From a virus: a stretch of 37,496 nucleotides of DNA. Numbering within the stretch: position 1 is the first letter of the stretch; every line of letters begins with the position of its first letter. The stretch lies in IMG/VR virus record IMGVR_UViG_3300008116_000114, positions 1-37,496 of that record; one strand, given 5' to 3'. This document shows, piece by piece, positions 5,910 to 11,412 of the stretch. The position numbers and the translations under genes were made by a program. The notes beneath the pieces were generated by a model. The model was not told the DNA's origin, did not search any database, and saw only the letters and a program-made list of their open reading frames with translations.

Positions 5910-6133
5910 GCTGCGACCTCGCGGCCCCAGACGATGTCATGCGCTGTCAAGTCCACGCCCGTGTCCCACGCAAGCTGCAGCACCTGCCGCTGCATGCCGC
6001 TTGGCACTCGGCCGGTCGACGACCAACGGGAGATGGTCGATGGGTCGACGCCTAGCAGGCGCGCCAGTTTTCTTACGCCGCCAAAAGTCTGCACCACCAA
6101 AGCGCCAGGTGGAATCAGTCGAGTGTTTGACAT
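5906..6133 (-). CDS. Cro-like helix-turn-helix repressor
   Basis: A 75-aa DNA-binding protein encoded as the first leftward gene, divergent from the CI-like repressor. The helix-turn-helix is visible at residues about 18-45: GGVRKLARLLGVDPSTISRWS, followed by GRVPSGMQRQVLQLA, the pattern of P22 Cro-type proteins. I chose the ATG at 6133 over the in-frame ATG at 6151 because the shorter form starts close to the family norm. A possible extended -10 element (TGC then TATCGT, minus strand 6148-6140) lies only 6 nt from this ATG, so the message may be nearly leaderless. It probably competes with the repressor for operators in 6134-6216. Confidence 0.85.
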   Translation of the reverse strand: MSNTRLIPPGALVVQTFGGVRKLARLLGVDPSTISRWSSTGRVPSGMQRQVLQLAWDTGVDLTAHDIVWGREVAA

Positions 6134-6216
6134 TCCGCAACGATAGCACATTGTGGTGCGTCAATCGCAACAGTTTCCCGGCTTGCGAATCGTGCTGGGC
6201 TGAGCAATGGTGCGAC
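6134..6216. promoter_or_regulatory. Divergent immunity control region (cro/repressor)
   Basis: The 83 bases between the two divergent regulators must hold both promoters and the operators. A palindromic site, TGCG-tcaat-CGCA, lies at 6157-6169. The element TTGCG or its complement recurs at 6136-6140 (cgcaa), 6166-6170 (cgcaa) and 6184-6188 (ttgcg), roughly three half-sites, as expected for phage operators. On the minus strand an extended -10 (TGC TATCGT) is visible at 6148-6140. I cannot place a convincing -35 at the right spacing, nor a clear rightward promoter. Confidence 0.6.
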
Positions 6217-6801
6217 ATGCCCATCGATACCGAATGGTTCCGCGACCGTCTGGCCTCCCGCAAGCTCTCGCAGCGCGGGCTGGCCAAGGCCATGGGCGTC
6301 GACCCCAGCGCCGTCTCGCTGATGTTCCGCGGCAAGCGCCGCATGACCGTTGATGAGGCCAGCCAGGTCGCGGTCCTGCTGCAGTCCACGACCAACGAGG
6401 TGCTGGCCGCGGCCGGCGTGGCCGTGCAGGGTGGCCAGCGCGTGCGCATCATGGGCTATGTCCAGGCCGGTGGCCGCGTCACCCTGGAGGCCGAGGGGCT
6501 GCACGACACCGTCGAGGCGCCGCCAGGCCTGCCGGTCGACGCCGTCGCCATCCAGGCCCGGCACGGCGGGCAGGAGGACGGGTGGATCTACTACCTGTCA
6601 GAGACGCACGCGGCGCCGGCCCAGGCGCTCGGCCAGCTCGCCGTCTGCGCGGTGCGCGACAACGGCCTGCTGCTGGCGCATGTGCGCCGGGGATACCGGG
6701 GAGGGGCCTTCAACCTGGCGCCCACCGGCAGCGCAGAGCAGACCAACGTGGCGCTGGCCTGGGCCGCGCCGGTGCTCTGGATCCGAACCTCTCCACCGTA
6801 A
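6217..6801 (+). CDS. CI-like repressor (XRE-type HTH, LexA-like C-terminus)
   Basis: A 194-aa protein with an N-terminal XRE helix-turn-helix at residues about 5-62: LASRKLSQRGLAKAMGVDPS, then AVSLMFRGKRRMTVDEASQVA. The C-terminal half (about 74-190) has the strand pattern of a LexA/S24 dimerisation domain, including GYVQAGGRV where an Ala-Gly cleavage site would be expected. However, no Ser-Lys catalytic pair is apparent; the C-terminal half contains no lysine at all. It likely maintains lysogeny by binding the divergent operators. Prophage induction by RecA-stimulated self-cleavage looks unlikely, so an antirepressor or another route may be needed. The ATG at 6217 has a weak ribosome site. 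Confidence 0.88.
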   Translation: MPIDTEWFRDRLASRKLSQRGLAKAMGVDPSAVSLMFRGKRRMTVDEASQVAVLLQSTTNEVLAAAGVAVQGGQRVRIMGYVQAGGRVTLEAEGLHDTVEAPPGLPVDAVAIQARHGGQEDGWIYYLSETHAAPAQALGQLAVCAVRDNGLLLAHVRRGYRGGAFNLAPTGSAEQTNVALAWAAPVLWIRTSPP

Positions 6802-6806
6802 TCCGA

Positions 6807-6863
6807 GGGAATTGCAGGGAATTGCACGACCCTATTGACGCGCCCCTTGTGTTGCGATGAAAT
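6807..6863 (+). promoter_or_regulatory. Rightward promoter with upstream tandem 10-bp repeat
   Basis: A sigma70-like promoter is visible: TTGACG at 6835-6840, a 17-bp spacer, and TGAAAT at 6858-6863. Immediately upstream lie two perfect head-to-tail copies of gggaattgca (6807-6816 and 6817-6826). The 10-bp period would place two protein contacts on the same DNA face, as for an activator or repressor. The first downstream gene starts at 6903 with AGGA at suitable spacing. It probably drives the small early genes separately from the repressor. Confidence 0.65.
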
Positions 6864-6902
6864 CAACACCGTCGCTTCTGACACATCACAAGGAACCGCG
6901 CC

Positions 6903-7337
6903 ATGACACCTCTGCAAATCGCTCAATCCGCCTGGGACAACATGCTCCCGCGTGACCACCACGACGACGCCACCGAGGCCGAACTCTCTGAGGCCGCTGA
7001 CGAATTTCGCACCGACACCTTCGCCACCAGCATGTGGCTGTGCGACAACCTGCGCCAGCCCGAGGGCGAAACCACCTGCACCCGCCAATGGTGGGGCTGC
7101 CACAACAGCGAAGACATCGACGTCAGCAGCGCCACGGTCGACCAGCTCTGGGTGCTGATCATCGACGGCACCGAGCAACAGTGCCTGGCCGCCCGCGAAG
7201 AACTGCGCGACCGCATGCAGGCAGACTGCGCCGCCCAGATCGAAGCCCGCGTGCCATCCATCCGCGCCAGCAACATCCAAGACGCCCGCGAATACCAGGC
7301 CGATTGCTACCGTGACGACGCGCACCACTGGTTCTGA
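6903..7337 (+). CDS. Hypothetical 144-aa acidic early protein
   Basis: This is the first gene behind the promoter at 6835-6863, with AGGA 8 nt before its ATG. It is an acidic, soluble, mostly helical protein (ATEAELSEAADEFRTDTF, SMWLCDNLRQPEG, SSATVDQLWVLIIDGTEQQ, LAAREELRDRMQADC) with five cysteines. No family comes to mind. As the first gene of an early operon in a temperate phage it could be a host-interaction or lysogenic-conversion protein, but nothing in the sequence shows that. Confidence 0.8.
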   Translation: MTPLQIAQSAWDNMLPRDHHDDATEAELSEAADEFRTDTFATSMWLCDNLRQPEGETTCTRQWWGCHNSEDIDVSSATVDQLWVLIIDGTEQQCLAAREELRDRMQADCAAQIEARVPSIRASNIQDAREYQADCYRDDAHHWF

Positions 7338-7446
7338 CCCGTGGCCTTTCCCTCGGCGGCTGCTCGACTACCCCTTGCTGCCGCCGATCCCGAAAGCCCC
7401 GCCGCCTCCACCACCACAACTGCCGGATGAGCCGGCCCTGTTCTGA
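7312..7446 (+). CDS. Possible 44-aa proline-rich peptide
   Basis: A GTG at 7312 opens a frame overlapping the end of the previous gene and continuing through the 118-base gap to TGA at 7444-7446. The product is strongly proline-rich (PWPFPRRLLDYPLLPPIPKA, then PPPPPPQLPDEPALF). Third-position GC in this frame looks like that of neighbouring genes, but the start has no clear ribosome site. It may be translated by coupling to the upstream stop. If it is not real, the gap 7338-7455 holds no other gene that I can see. Confidence 0.35.
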   Translation: MTTRTTGSDPWPFPRRLLDYPLLPPIPKAPPPPPPQLPDEPALF

Positions 7447-7455
7447 AAGCACACC

Positions 7456-7653
7456 ATGCACACCATCGGACTTCACAACATCGTCTCCGTCCAAATCACG
7501 CCAACCAAGTCGCTGGGCATCCAAAACGCCGAGCACATGCGCGAGTGCTACCACCGCGACATCATCCTCACCGACGACCGCGGCAACAAGACCACGATCA
7601 CCATCTTCGCGGACGAATTGCCCGAGCAGATCAACCTGGAGGCCAAACAATGA
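7456..7653 (+). CDS. Hypothetical 65-aa protein
   Basis: A small beta-rich soluble protein: HTIGLHNIVSVQITPTKSLG, a histidine-containing middle HMRECYHRDIILTDDRGNK, then TTITIFADELPEQINLEAKQ. It is followed by an ATGA overlap with the small membrane protein gene. The alternating pattern suggests a short beta sheet. No family is recognised. Its ribosome site is weak (GAAAG). Confidence 0.78.
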   Translation: MHTIGLHNIVSVQITPTKSLGIQNAEHMRECYHRDIILTDDRGNKTTITIFADELPEQINLEAKQ

Positions 7654-7832
7654 GCACGCCCACAACCCGCAAGTTTCCCCGCACCATGGCCGAGGCTTTC
7701 CCGTCCGACGCCCGGCACGCCTACGCCATCGAGCGCACGAGCCGGCGCATGGAGTCGGTCGGCAGCGTGCTGCTGGCCTGCGCCATCGGCATCGGCTTTG
7801 CGCTGGCCCTCGTCCACTGGTGGAGCGCCTGA
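7650..7832 (+). CDS. Small single-pass membrane protein, 60 aa
   Basis: It starts at the ATG at 7650, overlapping the upstream stop as ATGA. The N-terminal 34 residues are soluble and charged (TTRKFPRTMAEAFPSDARHA, then YAIERTSRRM). One transmembrane helix follows (SVGSVLLACAIGIGFALALV), ending in HWWSA. The positive residues just before the helix suggest that the N-terminus stays in the cytoplasm. A small early membrane protein could act in superinfection exclusion, but that is only a positional guess. Confidence 0.75.
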   Translation: MSTPTTRKFPRTMAEAFPSDARHAYAIERTSRRMESVGSVLLACAIGIGFALALVHWWSA

Positions 7833-7834
7833 TC

Positions 7835-8056
7835 ATGGAGCGGCACTACACCAACGGCACAGAACCCGACGTTCTGCCGCACTGGGAATGCCACGGACCC
7901 TGTCACCAGGGACGCATTCCATGCCCGACGCCGCACGCCTGCGAGCGCCCAGAGAACGACAGCCCCTACGGAACGAGCACCCTCTTCCTGGCGGCCGTCT
8001 GCATCATCATCGCCGCCTTCTTGGCCGGCCTTACCTACGGAGTGATCTTTCGATGA
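7835..8056 (+). CDS. Small membrane protein with Cys/His-rich N-terminus, 73 aa
   Basis: It begins two bases after the previous stop codon and ends in an ATGA overlap with the exonuclease gene. The N-terminal half holds a cluster of possible metal ligands (HWECHGPCHQGRIPCPTPHAC). The C-terminal half is one transmembrane helix (STLFLAAVCIIIAAFLAGLT). Together with the preceding gene it forms a pair of small membrane proteins in the early operon. A zinc- or disulphide-stabilised head on a single membrane anchor is the simplest reading. The function is unknown. Confidence 0.75.
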   Translation: MERHYTNGTEPDVLPHWECHGPCHQGRIPCPTPHACERPENDSPYGTSTLFLAAVCIIIAAFLAGLTYGVIFR

Positions 8057-8712
8057 ACCTCACCGACACCGGCGCCGAGCAGCGCACACACGCCTGGCTG
8101 ATGGCCAGGCTCGGCCACGCCACCGGCAGCCGCTTCAAAGATGTCATCGCGCGCAAGAAACCCACCGAGGCCCAGCAGAAGAAAAACCTGCCAGGCGATT
8201 TCATGAAGGTCCGCACCGACTACCTTGTCGAGCTGGCCGTCGAGCGCATCACCGGAGAGCCGACGCAGCACTTTGTCAACAGCTACATGCAGTGGGGCAT
8301 CGACAAGGAGCCCGTCGCCAAGGCCCGCTACATGGAGCACACCGGCCACGAGGTCGAAGAAGTCGGCTTCATCCGTCACCCCGACCTGCACGCCGGCGTC
8401 AGCCCGGACGGCCTCGTGCCGCTGGAAGGCGCGATCGAGATCAAGTGCCCGAGCTCGGCAAACCACTTGGCCACGCTGCGCGAAGGTATGCCCGACGACC
8501 ACATGGCCCAAGTGCAAGGCTGCATGTGGGTGACTGGCGCCGCCTGGCTCGACTTCATCAGCTTCGACCCACGCTTCCCGCGCGGCCTCGACCTCTACGT
8601 CCAGCGCATCCACCGCGACGAAAAGTTCATCTCCGCGCTAGAGGCCGAGGTCCGGCTTTTCCTCGCCGAGCTCGATGAGATTACCGCATCACTGAAGGAG
8701 AGAATGCAATGA
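8053..8712 (+). CDS. YqaJ / lambda Exo-type recombination exonuclease
   Basis: A 219-aa nuclease of the YqaJ viral recombinase (PD-(D/E)XK) family. Motifs: an N-terminal RLGHATGSRFKDVI (residues 19-32), MQWGIDKEPVAKARY (79-93), the catalytic Asp in GVSPDGLV (D119), and EIKCPSS with E129 and K131. A helical C-terminal part includes LYVQRI and FLAELDEI. It digests 5' ends of double-stranded DNA to leave 3' overhangs that the next gene product can anneal. The ATG at 8053 and the ATGA junctions on both sides mark a coupled recombination module with the Erf-type gene. Length and motif spacing are normal for the family. Confidence 0.93.
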   Translation: MNLTDTGAEQRTHAWLMARLGHATGSRFKDVIARKKPTEAQQKKNLPGDFMKVRTDYLVELAVERITGEPTQHFVNSYMQWGIDKEPVAKARYMEHTGHEVEEVGFIRHPDLHAGVSPDGLVPLEGAIEIKCPSSANHLATLREGMPDDHMAQVQGCMWVTGAAWLDFISFDPRFPRGLDLYVQRIHRDEKFISALEAEVRLFLAELDEITASLKERMQ

Positions 8713-9335
8713 GCGCCCCCGCCGTTTACGCCGCCATCGCGGCCTGCACCAAGGCATTGAGCCGCACCGGCATTGAGAAGAGCCGCCAGAACACGCAGCA
8801 GGGCTTCGCCTTCCGCGGCATCGACGACGTCTACAACGCGCTGTCGGGCGTGCTCGCGCAGCACCAGCTCTGCATCATCCCGCGCGTCGTGCGCCGAGAG
8901 GTGACCGAGCGCCAGACCCAGCGCGGCGGCGTGCTGTTCTACGTCGTCGTCGAAGTTGAGTTTGATCTGGTCTGCGCAGTGGACGGCAGCACGCACATGG
9001 CGCGCTTCTGCGGCGAGGCGATGGACTCAGGCGACAAGGCCACCAACAAGGCCATGAGCGCCGCCTACAAGTACATGGCGCTGCAGCTCTTCTGCATCCC
9101 GACCGAGGCCGACAACGACGCCGACGCCAGCCACCACGACGTCGCGCCGCAGGACAACGGACCTACCGAGGCCGGCAAGGCGGTGCTGGAGGCAATCGCC
9201 GCAGCCGACACGCAGGCTGCCGTGCAGGCCATCAAGCCGCGCATCATGGCGCTGTCAGGCGCCGACCGACAGGCCGCCATCGCAGCCGGCACAGCCCGCA
9301 TGGCCGCACTGCGCCAGCCGGAGGCCGCTGAGTGA
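8709..9335 (+). CDS. Erf-family single-strand annealing protein
   Basis: A 208-aa protein. Residues 1-145 carry the ERF family pattern: KSRQNTQQGFAFRGIDDVYN, ALSGVLAQHQLCIIP, FYVVVEVEFDLV, then GEAMDSGDKATNKAMSAAYK and LQLFCIPTE. The C-terminal 60 residues are an Ala-rich helical tail. Erf proteins pair complementary single strands and, with the upstream exonuclease, can recombine or circularise phage DNA after infection. This would matter for a terminally redundant genome. It overlaps both neighbours (ATGA and GTGA). Confidence 0.92.
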   Translation: MSAPAVYAAIAACTKALSRTGIEKSRQNTQQGFAFRGIDDVYNALSGVLAQHQLCIIPRVVRREVTERQTQRGGVLFYVVVEVEFDLVCAVDGSTHMARFCGEAMDSGDKATNKAMSAAYKYMALQLFCIPTEADNDADASHHDVAPQDNGPTEAGKAVLEAIAAADTQAAVQAIKPRIMALSGADRQAAIAAGTARMAALRQPEAAE

Positions 9336-9664
9336 ACTGTCCCGAATGCATGGCCTGGTCCGAGGTTCTTCTGACCCGCGCGCCCAGGCGGCGCCGGGAG
9401 TGCGCCAACGGCCACCGCTTCACAACCCGCGAACACTACGAGGATGAAACCGTGACCATGACCTACCTCACCCCAGGCGACCTGGCCCAGCGCTGGCGCA
9501 TGGACGTCAAGACCCTGAGCAACTGGCGAGTCCAGGGCAAGGGCCCCGCCTACGTCAAGCTCGGCGAAGGACGAAACACCAAGGTGCTCTACCCGAAAGA
9601 AGCCATCGAGGCCTACGAGCAGGCCGGCATTCGCCTGCCGGCCAACGTGGAGGGCGCGGCATGA
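9332..9664 (+). CDS. Zinc-ribbon plus helix-turn-helix DNA-binding protein
   Basis: The GTG at 9332 overlaps the Erf stop as GTGA. Residues 1-35 form a zinc-ribbon-like unit (C3, C6, C24 and H28 in NCPECMAWSEV and ECANGHRFTTRE), resembling the ribbon of NrdR without its ATP cone. Residues about 43-95 form a MerR/HTH_17-type domain (YLTPGDLAQRWRMDVKTLSN, then KLGEGRNTKVLYPKEAIEAY). A GTG at 9453 with GAGGA upstream could start the HTH domain separately, so one gene may give two products. HTH_17 proteins include excisionases and regulators; no integrase is present here. A regulatory role is more likely, by inference. Confidence 0.8.
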   Translation: MNCPECMAWSEVLLTRAPRRRRECANGHRFTTREHYEDETVTMTYLTPGDLAQRWRMDVKTLSNWRVQGKGPAYVKLGEGRNTKVLYPKEAIEAYEQAGIRLPANVEGAA

Positions 9665-9897
9665 ACGACCAGGTGCAGACTTTCGCCACCGCGCTGCTGC
9701 GCGACTGGCCCGACCAGGTGGGCGTCGAGGGCTACGACCTACTGCACATCGCGCTGCGCGCCGGCCTGCTGGTCGAGACGACCGAGCGCCGACCCTGCGG
9801 CGACAACTGCCGGTGCATCACCGCATACGACCCGCACGAGTGGAGCTACGGCGTCACCTGCTACCGCATCAACCCATCACTGAGGATCCCGGCATGA
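9661..9897 (+). CDS. Hypothetical 78-aa protein
   Basis: A soluble protein in an unbroken ATGA-overlap chain. The first half is helical (QVQTFATALLRDWPDQVGVE, GYDLLHIALRAGLLVETT). The second half has a CGDNCRC cluster, followed by YDPHEWSYGVTCYRI, which could bind metal or form a small beta unit. No family is recognised. Confidence 0.78.
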   Translation: MNDQVQTFATALLRDWPDQVGVEGYDLLHIALRAGLLVETTERRPCGDNCRCITAYDPHEWSYGVTCYRINPSLRIPA

Positions 9898-10184
9898 ACG
9901 CACCAGATCAAGCGCTGCAGGCCGCGCTGACCAGCGTCGAGGCCTCGGCCCCAGCCGACTGGAAAAACGCAGCCACGGCCGTCCTGGCGCGCCTGGCGGC
10001 CAGCGGCGAGCCGTTCACCACCGACGAGGTGTGGGCGATGCTGCCGCAGCCGCCAGAGCCGCGCGCGCTGGGAGCGCTGATGCGCCACGCCGCCAGGGCT
10101 GGGAAGATCCGGCGCGTGGGTTGGCGCGCCAGCTCGCGGCCCGAGTGTCACTGCCGGCCGGTGGCCATGTGGACGGGCGACTGA
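9894..10184 (+). CDS. Hypothetical 96-aa protein, possible winged helix
   Basis: The last gene of the rightward operon, starting at the ATG at 9894 (ATGA overlap). The middle reads like a winged-helix unit: FTTDEVWAMLPQPPEPRALG, ALMRHAARAGKIRRVGW, then a strand ending in CHCRPVAMWTG. An Ala-rich helix precedes it. Similar short proteins end early operons of other temperate phages, where they are uncharacterised. DNA binding is plausible but not shown. A terminator hairpin follows at 10214. Confidence 0.78.
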   Translation: MNAPDQALQAALTSVEASAPADWKNAATAVLARLAASGEPFTTDEVWAMLPQPPEPRALGALMRHAARAGKIRRVGWRASSRPECHCRPVAMWTGD

Positions 10185-10187
10185 CCC

Positions 10188-10199
10188 ACTAGATCTAGT
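10188..10199. other. 12-bp perfect palindrome between operons
   Basis: ACTAGATCTAGT, a perfect palindrome, lies 3 nt after the stop of the last rightward gene. It is AT-rich against a high-GC background. It could be a protein-binding site, part of an unrecognised attachment site, or chance. The flanks do not extend the symmetry, so it is far shorter than the telomere sites of linear plasmid-prophages. Confidence 0.35.
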
Positions 10200-10213
10200 A
10201 CGAATTTCCGATT

Positions 10214-10243
10214 GGCCTGGCTCACGCCGGGCCTTTGTCATTT
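10214..10243 (+). terminator. Intrinsic terminator of the rightward operon
   Basis: An 8-bp stem, ggcctggc (10214-10221) with gccgggcc (10226-10233) including one G-T pair, has a tcac loop and is followed by tttgtcattt. It lies 30 bases past the last rightward stop codon. The rest of the gap up to 10313 holds no gene; it includes an AT-rich patch (ataatcgatatac near 10280-10292). Confidence 0.75.
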
Positions 10244-10313
10244 CAAGGGGTTAGGGGCCTGAATGCAGGGTCCATTCGCATAATCGATATACGGGTACAG
10301 TGGCTCTGCCCTA

Positions 10314-10586
10314 CTAGAACTTGTTGCGCGAGCGCTTTGGCCGTCCCCTGCTGCGGATCGCGTCGAGCCGCTTGTTGCACCGGCTGGCCATCATCCGCAC
10401 CTGTAGCATGACCACGCCAGGCTTGTCATTCGACAGGCGCGCCAGGTGATCCAGTTGCGTGGCAAGGCCGTGCAGCTCGTCGGCCACGCGGCGCAGGTTG
10501 CACACGCTCTTGAGCGGGATCTCCAGGCGCACGACGTCGCCGATGTAGGAAGCCTCGACCTGGTCGATCTCGTCTCGCTGGTGCAT
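10314..10586 (-). CDS. Hypothetical 90-aa basic protein, isolated leftward gene
   Basis: It starts at the ATG at 10586 and lies beyond the terminator of the late operon, so it probably has its own promoter; TTGAGA near 10619 on the minus strand is a possible -35, but I see no good -10. The protein is helical and basic: VEASYIGDVVRLEIPLKS, VCNLRRVADELHGLATQLDH, then RMMASRCNKRLDAIRS and an Arg/Lys tail RGRPKRSRNKF that could contact nucleic acid. Its position between convergent operons is where lysogenic-conversion genes are often found. The function is unknown. Confidence 0.6.
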   Translation of the reverse strand: MHQRDEIDQVEASYIGDVVRLEIPLKSVCNLRRVADELHGLATQLDHLARLSNDKPGVVMLQVRMMASRCNKRLDAIRSRGRPKRSRNKF

Positions 10587-10643
10587 GAGACAGACCTACC
10601 ACATCTGGTGCGATTTTCTCAAGGCTGATGCGGCATCGCCCAC

Positions 10644-10673
10644 AAAGAAAAACCCCGGCGCAAGGGCCGGGGC
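10644..10673 (-). terminator. Strong intrinsic terminator of the late operon
   Basis: Read on the minus strand, CCCCGGC and GCCGGGG (10666-10672 and 10653-10659) form a perfect 7-bp GC stem with a 6-nt loop, followed by TTTTTCTTTG (10652 down to 10643). It lies about 60 bases after the holin-like stop codon and marks the end of the leftward late transcript. Confidence 0.9.
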
Positions 10674-10733
10674 GAAGCTCCTGGTGGGAGCAGGGGGAGG
10701 AGACAACGCGAAGGATCGCGCAGCAAGTCTACA

Positions 10734-10901
10734 TCAGGCGCGGCGCTTGTCCCACACAGACCAGCCCACGCCGGCAGCAGCCGCGGCGCCGCCGATGATG
10801 GCGTCCATGGTCTGGCCGTCGACGCCGTACTTGACGGCCATGCCGCCAGCCAGGGCGGTCAGGATGTGGCGCACCAGCGCCTGGATCACGAGAGCATTCA
10901 T
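10734..10901 (-). CDS. Small holin-like membrane protein, 55 aa
   Basis: It starts at the ATG at 10901, two nt after the endolysin stop codon. The sequence has two hydrophobic segments, ALVRHILTALAGGMAV (residues 8-23) and MDAIIGGAAAAAGVGWSVW (32-50), joined by a short polar turn, and ends in DKRRA. This matches small phage holins with two membrane helices (Pam3-gp28-like in character). Holins open the inner membrane to release the endolysin. The lysis position supports the call. Its GC-rich, Ala/Gly-rich helices are typical for high-GC phages. Confidence 0.75.
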   Translation of the reverse strand: MNALVIQALVRHILTALAGGMAVKYGVDGQTMDAIIGGAAAAAGVGWSVWDKRRA

Positions 10902-10903
10902 CT

Positions 10904-11380
10904 TCAAGACTCCATCAGGTCCGCGATGCGCCTGGCCCAGCCGCGGGAGAACGCTGGCCAGTTGGACAGCGAGGCCATCATGCGCAGGCGCTGCGCGAGG
11001 ATTCGGGATTTCAGGGCGGCGCCGTCCAGCAGGTGGACAGCCTCCATGGTCTTCGGGCCGATCACGCCATCAGCCAGCACGCCGGCCGCGCGCTGCAGCC
11101 ACTTGATGGACTGGCCCACACCGCTGTTCACGGCAGCGTCGAAGACGACGTAGCGCACCTGCATGGGCAGCTCGTCGGCGCGCACCGCGTCCCAGTATTC
11201 GGAGCGGTAGATCCGCTTGGCCAGGTCGAGGGGCAGCTCGGCCATGTTGCCACGGTAACCGACGCGCCTGGCAACGGCCTCGGTGATCCCGTAGCGGGTC
11301 TTGCCGCCACGGTCGTCCGGGTGGTCGCTAAAACCGCCCTCGTGGTGCAGCACCTTGCCGCTCGCCGTCTCGAAGTCCAT
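10904..11380 (-). CDS. Endolysin, glycoside hydrolase 108 muramidase type
   Basis: A 158-aa lysozyme. The N-terminal signature HHEGGFSDHPDDRGGKT followed by RYGIT (residues 12-33) is that of GH108, with Glu14 in EGG as the expected catalytic acid. SEYWDAVRADELP and VVFDAAVNSG follow. The C-terminal third, including LQRAAGVLADGVIGPKT, is a PG_binding_3-type domain. There is no signal peptide, so release needs the holin. A strong GGAGG site precedes the ATG at 11380. The length is normal for the family. Confidence 0.93.
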   Translation of the reverse strand: MDFETASGKVLHHEGGFSDHPDDRGGKTRYGITEAVARRVGYRGNMAELPLDLAKRIYRSEYWDAVRADELPMQVRYVVFDAAVNSGVGQSIKWLQRAAGVLADGVIGPKTMEAVHLLDGAALKSRILAQRLRMMASLSNWPAFSRGWARRIADLMES

Positions 11381-11412
11381 GAGAGATCCTCCTCGGTGGT
11401 GAGGCTATCGCA

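Noticed and set aside
10200-10313. tRNA gene or CRISPR-like repeats in the intergenic gap
   Set aside because: No cloverleaf arms or regularly spaced repeats; only the terminator hairpin, a palindrome and an AT-rich patch.
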